Below, piece after piece: positions 26,394 to 34,772 of a DNA stretch of 64,000 bases. The first letter of the stretch is position 1. Every line of letters begins with the position of its first letter. The notes beneath the pieces are model-generated. The model did no database searches, was not told the origin of the DNA, and saw only the letters and a list, made by a program, of their open reading frames with translations. The DNA lies in the NCBI RefSeq assembly GCF_000190635.1, contig NC_015172.1, forward strand, positions 1,240,001-1,304,000, written 5' to 3'. A program made the position numbers and the translations under genes. This stretch comes from Syntrophobotulus glycolicus DSM 8271 (lineage in GTDB: Bacteria; Bacillota; Desulfitobacteriia; Desulfitobacteriales; Syntrophobotulaceae).

Positions 26394-26432
26394 AAATTAA
26401 CCATATCCCCCCGGGGGGGATATGGTTAATTT
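26394..26432 (-). promoter_or_regulatory. CsoR operator (G-tract palindrome)
   Basis: AAATTAACCATAT-CCCCCC | GGGGGGG-ATATGGTTAATTT is a near-perfect inverted repeat around a C6G7 core. It matches the TA-CCCC...GGGG-TA style of CsoR/RcnR-family operators and lies 35 bp upstream of the csoR start. Confidence 0.8.
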
Positions 26433-26534
26433 TATCATTGCTGAGGTCAACCGGTCAATCATCCCCGGCGGAGAGTGCTTGACCCGGGGCCTGACGAAGG
26501 AGCGGCTGTGAACTGTTTTGCACGGAGCTGTCCG

Positions 26535-26807
26535 TCAAAGGGCCCGTTTGGCTCTCTCCGTCAGGACATACCAGTAAATGGGGCGGTGGGAAGACGCCCG
26601 CCTGCCGCTGCATCCGGAGCAGCCCTTCTCAGGGGTTTGGCAGGTGCCGCCGCTCAGCTGAAGCCCTTCCTTGGCCAGATACCCCATCCGGGAAAGCTGA
26701 TGCAGGGACATCTCCACCATAGCGGGAGAGAGCTGGAGCCGCTGCCCCAGCTGCTCCAATGTCAGCACTTCCCCCTTATGGATGGCGGTCAGGATATCCT
26801 GGAGCAT
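26535..26807 (-). CDS. feoC: FeoC-like iron-transport regulator
   Basis: A 90-residue winged-helix protein starting MLQDILTAIHKGEVLTLEQL, the FeoC pattern. A cysteine loop CQTPEKGCSGC fits the iron-sulfur-type Cys cluster of FeoC proteins. AAAGGAGGGATCACC precedes the start at 26807. It lies 13 bp after feoB and probably controls stability or activity of the transporter. Confidence 0.85.
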   Translation of the reverse strand: MLQDILTAIHKGEVLTLEQLGQRLQLSPAMVEMSLHQLSRMGYLAKEGLQLSGGTCQTPEKGCSGCSGRRASSHRPIYWYVLTERAKRAL

Positions 26808-26820
26808 GGTGATCCCTCCT

Positions 26821-28878
26821 TTAGAAAAACAGCTTGGAAATGTGATAAACAACGCCGGAGAGGAGTAAAGCCGCCAGCACATAGTACAGGGCAATTCTCG
26901 CCGTCCATTTCGCGCTGTGCGTTTCAGTTACCGTGGTCGCGATAGCCATAAAGCAGGGGATATTGAAATAAAAGGCAAACATGAACGCTAAAGCCTGAGG
27001 GGCGGTTGCCCCGAGCAGGATCGCGGCGCCAAAATCTCCGCCTTCGCCGCCGCCGAAAGAGAGCCCGAAGAGGTTCCCGGCTGCTCCGGCGCTGCCAAAG
27101 AGGGAGCCGATCACGCCGATCGCCGCTTCCTTGCCCATCGCGGAGGCCACAAAGGACATGAAAAGCTGCCAGTTCAGTCCGAAAATCATGGTAAATGGTT
27201 CAATCGCCGTTCCGATGCGGTAAATGATGCTGTTGGCAATAATGCCGTCCGGCGAATAGGACAGGAGCCAAAAGATGATTTGAATGGCGATCACCACTTT
27301 AAGGGCCTTCAGTAAAACATCTCTGCCCCGCATCAGGGTAAAGTGGGATAAGGAACGCCAGCTGGGCTTATGATAGGGAGGAAGCTCCATAATCAGCCCG
27401 TTTTGCTCCTTCTGTATATTCAGCGAACGGCCGAACAGCTTCGAGGTGACAAACAGGTGGAGGATGGAGGTCAGGAACAGGGCGGTAATGATCAGGTTGG
27501 CATGTCTGGGGAAAAACAGACTGCTCATTAATCCCAGAACCCCCCAGGTCGCGGCGCAGGGGACCACCCAGCTGGAAGCAATGGTTAAGGTCCGCTGCTT
27601 CCAGGAATCAATGACACGGGCGCCGGTGATACCGCCCATCGTGCAGCCGAAGCTGATCAGCATGGGCATGACCGACTTTCCCTGCATGCCCAGACGCTGC
27701 ATCACATTGTCAAAGGCATAAGAAATGCGGGCCATGTATCCGACTTCCTCCAGCAGCCCGAAGACAAGAGCGTTACACATGATATAGAGGGCCATCATAA
27801 TGGCGAAAATAAAGCCGTTGAGCACTGTTTCACAAAAGAACGTCGTAAATCCGGCCGGTATCCCGATCACCCCGAAGACATTTTCCACAAACCCCAGGAT
27901 GGGGTCGATGCAATACCCGCTGAAAAGCCCCATCAGGACATAGCCGGCTTCTCTTGCGGCAATCAAGCCGCCCAGAATCACAGCCAAGGCGAGGATCTTA
28001 CCGGCAATCGGGCTGGTGGCTAAATGTTCAAACCAGTTCAGCTTTAAATGATCCGATGGGGTGTAAGCCGATTCCACCACAAGACGGTTGATCCAGCGGA
28101 ATTTACAATCGGCGGTGGTGAGCAGGCCATCCTGGACGCCGGCCAAGATCTGTTCAATAGAATGCCAGGCGGCGCTGTCCACAGCCTCCCTGACCATCTC
28201 CTTGATCCGGGCGTCATTCTCCAGCAGCTTTGCGGCAATCCAGCGGGGGGTCTGGACACCGAACCGGACACCGTCAAGCAGCCCTTCCAAGACTGAAAAC
28301 GTATCGCCGAAGATCGCCTGATATTCTTTAAATAACGGCTCTGCCCGTAAGAAGCAGTGCTGAAACTCCGCGTTTTTCAGGAGAGCATAAAGGGGCTCCA
28401 GTCCCTGTTTTTTGGAAGCGACCACCGGAAAGACCGGAACGCCCAGCAGGGCGGAAAGCTTTGCCGAGTCAATACTTTTCCCTTGTTCCCTGGCCACATC
28501 CATCATGTTCAGGAGAACCGCCACCGGGCGGTCTATCCCGGCGTAATCGGCCAGGAGAAACAGGCTGCGCTCCAGCTGGGAAGCGTCGATCATGGCGACG
28601 ACAATATCCAAATCGTCGCTGGCAATGTACTCCCGCGTAATGACCTCCTCATCCGAGTTTGCGGAAAGGCTGTACGTTCCGGGGAGATCGACCAGCTTGT
28701 ATTTCTGTCCGTCTTGCAGCAGGGTGCCCTCTTTTTTCTCCACTGTTTTTCCGGGCCAGTTGCCCACATGCTGGCGGGAGCCGGTCAGGGCGTTGAACAA
28801 CGTGGATTTACCGGTATTGGGCTGGCCGAGAAGCCCGATAGAGAGGGGGCGGTTGGCCGTTGCGACTGCTGTTGACAT
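26821..28878 (-). CDS. feoB: ferrous iron transport protein B
   Basis: A 685-residue Fe(II) transporter. The N-terminal G domain has G1 GQPNTGKST (about residues 17-25), G3 DLPGTYSL and G4 NMMD; a helical GDI domain follows to about residue 270 and then two Gate repeats with about eight to ten helices (VGYMARISY, SFGCTMGG and GKEAAIGVIG mark the Gate cores). It imports Fe(II) through the membrane. It overlaps feoA by ATGA and precedes feoC. Confidence 0.96.
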   Translation of the reverse strand: MSTAVATANRPLSIGLLGQPNTGKSTLFNALTGSRQHVGNWPGKTVEKKEGTLLQDGQKYKLVDLPGTYSLSANSDEEVITREYIASDDLDIVVAMIDASQLERSLFLLADYAGIDRPVAVLLNMMDVAREQGKSIDSAKLSALLGVPVFPVVASKKQGLEPLYALLKNAEFQHCFLRAEPLFKEYQAIFGDTFSVLEGLLDGVRFGVQTPRWIAAKLLENDARIKEMVREAVDSAAWHSIEQILAGVQDGLLTTADCKFRWINRLVVESAYTPSDHLKLNWFEHLATSPIAGKILALAVILGGLIAAREAGYVLMGLFSGYCIDPILGFVENVFGVIGIPAGFTTFFCETVLNGFIFAIMMALYIMCNALVFGLLEEVGYMARISYAFDNVMQRLGMQGKSVMPMLISFGCTMGGITGARVIDSWKQRTLTIASSWVVPCAATWGVLGLMSSLFFPRHANLIITALFLTSILHLFVTSKLFGRSLNIQKEQNGLIMELPPYHKPSWRSLSHFTLMRGRDVLLKALKVVIAIQIIFWLLSYSPDGIIANSIIYRIGTAIEPFTMIFGLNWQLFMSFVASAMGKEAAIGVIGSLFGSAGAAGNLFGLSFGGGEGGDFGAAILLGATAPQALAFMFAFYFNIPCFMAIATTVTETHSAKWTARIALYYVLAALLLSGVVYHISKLFF

Positions 28879-29105
28879 CAGCCATCCCCCTTTACCAGAA
28901 GCCTGTTCGCTTCATTTTTATTAATCGCTAAGACGGTGTCCCGTGAGTACACCAGGATGGGGGCAAACGGCTTGTTGCGAAGCACCTTGATGGTGCATCC
29001 GGGCGTAATGCCGACCGAAGTAATCCGGCTGATAAACCGGGTATCGCCGTCAATGCGCTGAACCTGACAAGAGGCGCCTTCCTCAATGGTATGTAATGGC
29101 TGCAT
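28878..29105 (-). CDS. feoA: ferrous iron transport protein A
   Basis: A 75-residue SH3-like FeoA protein (ISRITSVGITPGCTIKVL is the core strand pair). It is coupled to feoB by ATGA. AGGAGGAGATATC precedes the ATG. Upstream lies a one-kilobase repeat array and then a MarR gene in the same direction; no obvious separate promoter for feoA is visible, so it may be transcribed from the MarR promoter. Confidence 0.92.
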   Translation of the reverse strand: MQPLHTIEEGASCQVQRIDGDTRFISRITSVGITPGCTIKVLRNKPFAPILVYSRDTVLAINKNEANRLLVKGDG

Positions 29106-29139
29106 GATATCTCCTCCTAAGTTTGATTAAACTAACTTT

Positions 29140-30150
29140 TTTCCGTTAAAATAAAGGCAAGGTTTTGTTTTGCCTGGATTAAAGTGTTTTTTCCGCCAGT
29201 TGCCGCATGGTGAAGGACGTCTTGAACCAAAGGTGTTTTTCGGCCTTGCCTGCAACATTGTTCAGAAGGGTCTTGAATAGTTATTTGTCCGGCCGTTGTC
29301 CTAAGTTTGATTAGGCTAACTTTTTTCGTGAACATGAGAGCAAGGTCTTGGTCTTGCCTGACTAAAGTGTTTTTTCGTCATGCTTATCGGCATGGTGGAG
29401 AACGTCTTGCATGTTTTTTGTCCGGTCATCGTCCTGAGTCTGGTTAAGGGAACTTTTTTGTTAAAATGAGGGCAATGGTTTTTTGCCTGGATTAAGATGT
29501 TTTTTCCGCCAGTTGCCGCATGATGAAGGATGTCTTGAACCAAAGGTGTTTTTCGGCCATGCCTGCAACAGGATTCAGAGCATCTTGAATGGTTATTTGT
29601 TTGGCCGTCGTTCCAGGTTTGATTAGGCTAACTTTTTTTTGTTAAAATAAGGGCAAGGTCTTGTCTTGCCTGACTAAAAGTGTTTTTCCATCATGCTTAT
29701 CGGCAGGATGGAGAACGTCTTGGATTGTTATTTGCCGAGCATCGTCCTGAGTTTGCATGAAGAGAACTTCTTTTTGTTAAATAAGGGCAATGGTTTTGCC
29801 TGAATGAAAAGTGTTTTCGGCCATGCCTGCAACATAGTTCAGAGCGTCTTGAATGGGTTATTTGTTGGTCGTCGTCCCAGGTTTGATTAGACTAACTTTT
29901 TTCGTTAAAATAAGGGCAAGGTCTTGTCTTGCCTGACTAAAGTGTTTTTCCGTCATGCTTATCGGCAGGATGGAGAACGTCTTGGATTGTTATTTGCCGA
30001 ATCAACGTCCTGGGTTTGCATGAAAAACTTCTTTTTGTTAAATGAGGGCAATGGTTTGTTTTGCTTGAATTAAAAGTGTTTTTCCACCATGCTTCTGGCG
30101 TGGTTCAGAAAATCTTGAATTGCTTTGGCCTCGTCGTCGTTTAAAGACTG
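29140..30150 (-). repeat. tandem array of degenerate ~131-134-bp repeats derived from the marR 3' end
   Basis: The anchor AAGTGTTTTT (variants AGGTGTTTTT and AAGATGTTTTTT) recurs at 29182, 29231, 29365, 29494, 29544, 29678, 29809, 29940 and 30074. Spacings are 131-134 bases, apart from one of 129 and two extra 49- and 50-base partial units. Each unit also carries variants of GGCAAGGTCTTG..GCCTGACTAA before the anchor and GTCTTGAATTGTTATTTG after it. The last copy, at 30074, is the real 3' end of the MarR coding sequence (encoding IQDFLNHARSMVEKHF). The other copies are decayed duplicates of that segment and its downstream DNA. Confidence 0.9.
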
Positions 30151-30522
30151 TAAAAAAGCATACAGTTTAGAGTCGTGCTGGTTATGATATTCCTCGTGTG
30201 CTTCATAGGCAGCCTCACCCTTCGAGGTGAGAAACAGCTGGTGTTTAGAGGCGTTTTCAGGATCGGGCTGTTTGCGCACACACTCTTTTTCCTCCAGCTT
30301 CAACAGTGTTTTATGCACAACTCCGCGGGTAATCCCAAAATGATGGGCAATCCCGGAACTGCTGATTCCGGGGTGATCTCCAATGACTTTAATCATGTGA
30401 ATTTCACCGCGGTAAAAATCAATTCCATCAGAGTTTACATGGAGAACACTCATTTTGCCGTTGGCGATTCGCTCAACGAGAGCCATAAAAGTCCGCATGG
30501 TTTGTTTTGTGTTAGAATTCAT
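30070..30522 (-). CDS. MarR-family transcriptional regulator
   Basis: A 150-residue winged-helix repressor: ISSSGIAHHFGITRGVVHKT is the recognition helix region, followed by the wing LEEKECVRKQPDPENASKHQ. The flanking helices form the dimer interface. AAAGGGTGGTCACAG precedes the start. A TTGACA/TATGCT promoter with a palindrome over the -10 lies upstream. Same-strand position before feoA suggests control of iron uptake, although the kilobase repeat array separates the two. Confidence 0.87.
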   Translation of the reverse strand: MNSNTKQTMRTFMALVERIANGKMSVLHVNSDGIDFYRGEIHMIKVIGDHPGISSSGIAHHFGITRGVVHKTLLKLEEKECVRKQPDPENASKHQLFLTSKGEAAYEAHEEYHNQHDSKLYAFLQSLNDDEAKAIQDFLNHARSMVEKHF

Positions 30523-30706
30523 TCTGTGACCACCCTTTGAGTATAATCAGCCGGCCGCCGGAAAGTTTCCGAACTGAGCAGGTGTCCCGCAGCGCGGATC
30601 AGTCAAGCTCAAATGAGGAGTGGCGAAGAGGCCATGGTCTCTGTATTCAGGCTTTCTTCCAATGTTAAATCACCGCCTTTTTCATGATTGATGTTTGACC
30701 GTAGTA

Positions 30707-30745
30707 GTGTATGCCTAGCATACACCAGGAGGAATAACTTGTCAA
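30707..30745 (-). promoter_or_regulatory. marR promoter with overlapping palindrome
   Basis: On the minus strand TTGACA (30745-30740), exactly 17 bp, TATGCT (30722-30717). GTGTATGC-TAG-GCATACAC (30707-30725) is a perfect 8-bp dyad covering the -10, a typical MarR operator position. The site is about 195 bp upstream of the MarR start. Confidence 0.7.
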
Positions 30746-30978
30746 TGATGACTTTTTCGCCCAGTGTCAGATTCCCAGAGCAAAAGAGCACAAAGGCGGC
30801 GATCCCCCTGTGCCGGGAGAAGCGTTAGCAAAAGCAGCACAACCAGCATTTCGTTCCAATTGCTTTAAAGCGGGCTTGAGTATGGAGGGAAATAGATCTA
30901 TAATAAGAAATGGCAGTCGTTCGGCTTTGCTGGATGTGAGGTCCGGCTCAGCCGGAGGGAGAACGTGCCTAAAAACGT

Positions 30979-31054
30979 GGGGATGTAGCTCAGCTGGGAG
31001 AGCGCTTGCTTCGCATGTAAGAGGTCGAGGGTTCGAGCCCCTTCATCTCCACCA
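30979..31054 (+). tRNA. tRNA-Ala (anticodon CGC)
   Basis: A 76-base cloverleaf including CCA: acceptor GGGGATG/CATCTCC with the G3-U70 pair that identifies alanine tRNAs, D-arm GCTC-AGCTGGGA-GAGC, anticodon stem CTTGC/GTAAG with loop TTCGCAT (anticodon CGC), and T-arm GAGGG-TTCGAGC-CCCTT. It sits immediately upstream of the type III-B CRISPR locus and may be the integration site of that island. Confidence 0.97.
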
Positions 31055-31100
31055 TAGTTTTTTGTCGAAAGAAGTCGACTGTTGTTGCAGTTGGCTTTTT
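31032..31100 (+). repeat. left copy of a degenerate direct repeat (tRNA 3' end plus flank)
   Basis: Includes the tRNA 3' end and the following TTTTGTCGAAAGAAGTCGACT...TTGCAGTTGGCTTTTTT. A related segment recurs at 38491-38570, past the CRISPR effector genes. A shorter match (TCGAAACAAGTCGACT) is also at 38076-38091. Confidence 0.6.
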
Positions 31101-31219
31101 TTATATTTTTGCATATAGAATTGATAATTATCATCACGTGTTGTGCAAAAGTCCTGGTAATCTTTGCCGTTGCGATATATGATATTTACAAGAATTTCCC
31201 TTTGAAAGGAGTGATGCAG

Positions 31220-32152
31220 GTGAATGCTAAAACAAACAGAACTGAACCCACACCGGACTTTGATACCATGAGGGATATTATAAGCAACTATATTCAAACA
31301 GAGGAATCAATTGTTAGTCAATTGCATTTTAGACACAAGCATGGGAGTATCATCGGTGGTTTTCGTGAAGAAATATGGAAACAGCTTTTTGAACAAATTG
31401 TTCCTAAAAAATTTATTATTGAGCAGTCGGTATTCATTATTGATGCTCAGGGACAGGTCTCGAATGAGGTGGATCTTGCCATATTTGACGAAATCTATAC
31501 CCCTTATATATTCCGTAATGGCAGATTGAAGTTTATCCCTATTGAAGCGGTTGCCGCCGTCGTTGAATGCAAAAGTACATCCAGAGGTATTGATGATCTG
31601 AAAAAATGGTGCGATAGCATCGCCAAACTTCAGACATCCCGTGATGCTGTCGCCAGAATGCATGGTTATATCGCCACCAGCAACTTAGAACAACCTTCCA
31701 CCCAAACGGGCACAAGGCCTATGCGAATTTCCTGCCATCTGGCGGGTGACAGTGAAAACATAGATGCCTTATTTGATTTTGTATTACAGGCTAAAGAAAA
31801 TAAGCCGCAAATCGTTATTAAGGTGAATTCTAAAAATAAAACGCTCAAAGATTGGTTTAATGGGCTGAATCATAACGCCCCGGATGTCGAGGAGCGCTAT
31901 AAAAACGTAGGAAAGGGTTTTCAGGACGAGGATGGCGAAAAAACTAAGAAGAATAATTATTCTTTAGATGATTATCGCGTATTTGCAGCGGAAGGGCGGG
32001 AAGTATCCTTGCTATCCTTTAATTTGCAATTTAATCAGCTTTTGATGCTTATCAACAATCCTATGTTGTTTCCGCACAAGGCTTATGCCGCTATGTTTAA
32101 CAGAGTATATAATTCAGAGGATAGCCCGGCATTGGAGGGTGACAATAAATGA
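31220..32152 (+). CDS. DUF6602-like PD-(D/E)XK protein coupled to the type III-B operon
   Basis: A 310-residue protein. GTG at 31220 is preferred because AAAGGAG lies 8 bases before it; an ATG at 31214 is too close. The N-terminal half matches the DUF6602 layout: a helix FREEIWKQLFEQIVPKKFII, then a strand with Asp85 (NEVDLAIFDE), and Glu116-Cys-Lys118 (AVVECKS), a PD-(D/E)XK nuclease-type D...ExK set. The C-terminal half (about 130-310) is unassigned and no CARF or SAVED domain is visible. Its stop overlaps cmr1 by ATGA. It is the first gene after the tRNA and probably an ancillary effector of the CRISPR complex. Confidence 0.72.
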   Translation: MNAKTNRTEPTPDFDTMRDIISNYIQTEESIVSQLHFRHKHGSIIGGFREEIWKQLFEQIVPKKFIIEQSVFIIDAQGQVSNEVDLAIFDEIYTPYIFRNGRLKFIPIEAVAAVVECKSTSRGIDDLKKWCDSIAKLQTSRDAVARMHGYIATSNLEQPSTQTGTRPMRISCHLAGDSENIDALFDFVLQAKENKPQIVIKVNSKNKTLKDWFNGLNHNAPDVEERYKNVGKGFQDEDGEKTKKNNYSLDDYRVFAAEGREVSLLSFNLQFNQLLMLINNPMLFPHKAYAAMFNRVYNSEDSPALEGDNK

Positions 32153-33063
32153 AGAAAAGCATTCTGCATTGCACAGTAATCAGTCCAATGTTCAGCTATG
32201 GAAACCAAAAAGTGGAATTGCGGCCCTCTGAACTAAAAGGGCTTATGCGCTATATATACAGGATTGCCAATCATCAAAGCCGCACTGAATTGTTGTATGA
32301 AGCGGAAGGGAAACGCTTTGGCGATGCTGAAAAATACGCTTCACCTGTTCGCATGCAAATGAAAATGCTGGATGAAAAACAGGTGCGGCAATCTCTCATG
32401 CTGCACAAAGAAGCTCCTGACCGAAATCCGAGAATGTTAAATTTTTCGGCAGGAACTACCTTTGAGATTATCATCAGAACGCTAAGCGGAACAGATATTG
32501 AGGGTATAACACATGAATGCTATAAAGACCATGTGATTCTATCCCTCGTTCTGGGAGGTTTGGGGAAGCGCACCCGCCGGGGCAGAGGCTGTGTGACAAT
32601 TGCAGAACTGAATAAAAATAATCAGCAACTGCTTTTCTGGGTTACTGAACAGCTGAATACGATCAATGAAAAAAATTCTTCCGGTGGCACTCCTCCATAT
32701 AAAAATGAAAAGGGCGAAATTGTTGTGGCAGCCGATCTTACCAAGCTTCAACGCCCGATTATAGAAAAAATTAAACTGGGAAAAGAGATTAAAGATATCC
32801 ATGTGTTCTTGCAATCAGTGGACCAAGCTTCCCATAACATCAAACGATATCCGCCTCAATGTGTTCAAAATAGGAAATACGCAACAGGGTTTGCCTTTGG
32901 TGGACGTTTTGCTTCTTCTGTTATTGTCAGTGTTACCCAAACCAGCGACGGTATCTTTCCGATCTATACTTACGTGAAGGCTATTTATAACGGCGTAGCA
33001 TTGGATAGTGCTTACGAAGAACGAAATGAATTCATAGATCTTGTTGAGGAGGGAGCGCATTGA
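32149..33063 (+). CDS. cmr1: type III-B CRISPR RAMP protein Cmr1
   Basis: A 304-residue Cas7-superfamily protein. RPSELKGLMRYIYRIA near residue 27 is the Cmr1 N-terminal signature, and LGGLGKRTRRGRGCV near residue 140 is the glycine/arginine-rich loop of RAMP folds. Cmr1 caps the 3' end of the Cmr effector and helps capture target RNA. It overlaps the DUF6602-like gene (ATGA) and cas10 (TTGA). Confidence 0.88.
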   Translation: MKKSILHCTVISPMFSYGNQKVELRPSELKGLMRYIYRIANHQSRTELLYEAEGKRFGDAEKYASPVRMQMKMLDEKQVRQSLMLHKEAPDRNPRMLNFSAGTTFEIIIRTLSGTDIEGITHECYKDHVILSLVLGGLGKRTRRGRGCVTIAELNKNNQQLLFWVTEQLNTINEKNSSGGTPPYKNEKGEIVVAADLTKLQRPIIEKIKLGKEIKDIHVFLQSVDQASHNIKRYPPQCVQNRKYATGFAFGGRFASSVIVSVTQTSDGIFPIYTYVKAIYNGVALDSAYEERNEFIDLVEEGAH

Positions 33064-34772
33064 GCACTTCATTGTTTATTTTTACAATTGGACCGGTAAA
33101 GTCATTTATTGAACAATCACGTAAGACGAGAGACTTGTATGCAGCAAGCTACTTGCTGTCCTCCTTAATGTCCGGAGCAATTCAAGAATTAAGCAAACAA
33201 GAGAATGTTGAGATCATTTTTCCAAGCGTGCCAGAAGACAATAACATCCCCAACCGCCTTGTTGCGATTGCAAGCGGATATGGCAAACCAGATCAGGAAC
33301 GGTTGGGAGTCTCTCTTGAACGATATGTCAAAAACGAGTTTATAAATATCTGCAATCGTATATTCAACAATGTAGGAATAACGCCAAACCAATGGGCCAG
33401 AGAGCAACTCGAACGGTATTTAGAGATTTACTGGGGTTTTGAAGAATATGAGCAATATAAAACCGGTTACCTGCAAATGGTAAGGCGCATCAACAATATA
33501 AAAAGGTTGCGCATATTTTCTCAAACCAACGAACCATACGGTCGAAAATGCACGCTCTATCCAGAATCGAATATTGTTTTTGCCAAGAAGGCAAACGGAA
33601 GGTTCCCTTCTTATGTGGCTTCAGAACACGTAGTTGATATCACCAATATCCCAAAATGCGAGTACGCGATAAAACCGACAGAGGGATTGTCGGCGGTTGC
33701 CTTTGTTAAACGAATGCTCAATACTTTAGGCAACGAGAAAGAAAGCGATGCGGGGGTTTTAACCTTATATCAGTCCAATATTTCATCGGTTGCCTATATG
33801 CTTTTAAGAAACAGATTACTGGGCACAGCCTATGAAGCAGACCTAAAACAACTGGAAGATGAAGCATCGGAAACGATCTTTGATCTCCAGAACCACCAAA
33901 GTCTCTCCGAAGAGGAGTATAGCAAGGACAGCATTGCCGCGGCCCAAGCGCTATATGAAAAAATAAATAAGGACAAGATCCTGATAAGCCCCTATTACGC
34001 GCTTGTAAAGTTTGACGGGGATGGCATGGGAAGCTTGTATCAGTCGTATGCGGACAGGATCACCCACAAAGAGCTAAGCAAAAGTATCAGCCGCTTTGCC
34101 ACAAGTGTGCGGGCAATTATCACAAAGTACAATGGCATATGTATTTATGCGGGTGGCGAGGATTTTCTGGGGTTTCTTCCGTTGGACGGTCTGTTTGTCG
34201 CTCTTTTTGAGCTACATAAAGAGTTCCCCAATCAGGTGAAGGCGCCGCTTGGACATCCCCAACCCCTAACATTTTCAGCCGGTATTGCCATCGCTCATAT
34301 TATGCAGCCCCTAAGCGAGGTTATGGCTAAAACCAGCGAATTAGAAGCTTTAGCCAAGGGAATTGACGCTGATAAAGATGCCTTTGCTATCACTTTAATG
34401 AAACGAAGCGGAGAAAATGTAACCATTAAAAATAAATTTGGAGGGAATTGCCAGAATCTGAAAATCCTATATACTACGCTGCTTGATTTGCAGCAAAATC
34501 AGTTTTCCAAAGCATTTATTCAAAATCTTACAGGAACACTCGTCCGTATCCAGAGCATGAAAGATGATAAGAAACACCAAATGGTTCGAGTGCTTATTAA
34601 ACAAGCTTTAAAACAATCCAACTCGACTTTGGACTGTGACAAACAAACGGCAGACTTTTATACGCTATATCAAAAATTCAACTCCAACATTTCACAATTT
34701 ATATCCGTTCTACAGACGGTTAGCTTTTTATCCCGGGAGGTGAGTCCATGTTCTATGCCATTGATGCGGTAG
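33060..34772 (+). CDS. cmr2: Cas10 (Cmr2), HD-less, with GGED palm motif
   Basis: A 570-residue large subunit starting at TTG (GAGGAGGGAGCGCAT upstream). The protein opens directly with FTIGPVKSFIEQSRKTRDLY, the beginning of the first palm region, so the HD nuclease domain common in Cas10 is absent. The second palm has the metal-binding segment VKFDGDGMGSLYQ and YAGGEDFLGF with Gly365-Gly366-Glu367-Asp368 where the standard motif is GGDD. The zinc-finger position reads RKCTLYPESN, lacking the usual second Cys. Whether it can still make cyclic oligoadenylate is open. Confidence 0.9.
   Translation: MSTSLFIFTIGPVKSFIEQSRKTRDLYAASYLLSSLMSGAIQELSKQENVEIIFPSVPEDNNIPNRLVAIASGYGKPDQERLGVSLERYVKNEFINICNRIFNNVGITPNQWAREQLERYLEIYWGFEEYEQYKTGYLQMVRRINNIKRLRIFSQTNEPYGRKCTLYPESNIVFAKKANGRFPSYVASEHVVDITNIPKCEYAIKPTEGLSAVAFVKRMLNTLGNEKESDAGVLTLYQSNISSVAYMLLRNRLLGTAYEADLKQLEDEASETIFDLQNHQSLSEEEYSKDSIAAAQALYEKINKDKILISPYYALVKFDGDGMGSLYQSYADRITHKELSKSISRFATSVRAIITKYNGICIYAGGEDFLGFLPLDGLFVALFELHKEFPNQVKAPLGHPQPLTFSAGIAIAHIMQPLSEVMAKTSELEALAKGIDADKDAFAITLMKRSGENVTIKNKFGGNCQNLKILYTTLLDLQQNQFSKAFIQNLTGTLVRIQSMKDDKKHQMVRVLIKQALKQSNSTLDCDKQTADFYTLYQKFNSNISQFISVLQTVSFLSREVSPCSMPLMR

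Noticed and set aside
29132-29543. Two minus-strand frames of 67 and 75 codons in the repeat array
   Set aside because: They translate decayed copies of the MarR C-terminus (for example VQDVLHHA) and have no start signals.
31043-31297. Minus-strand frame crossing the tRNA gene
   Set aside because: It is antisense to the tRNA and the operon leader, with no ribosome binding site.
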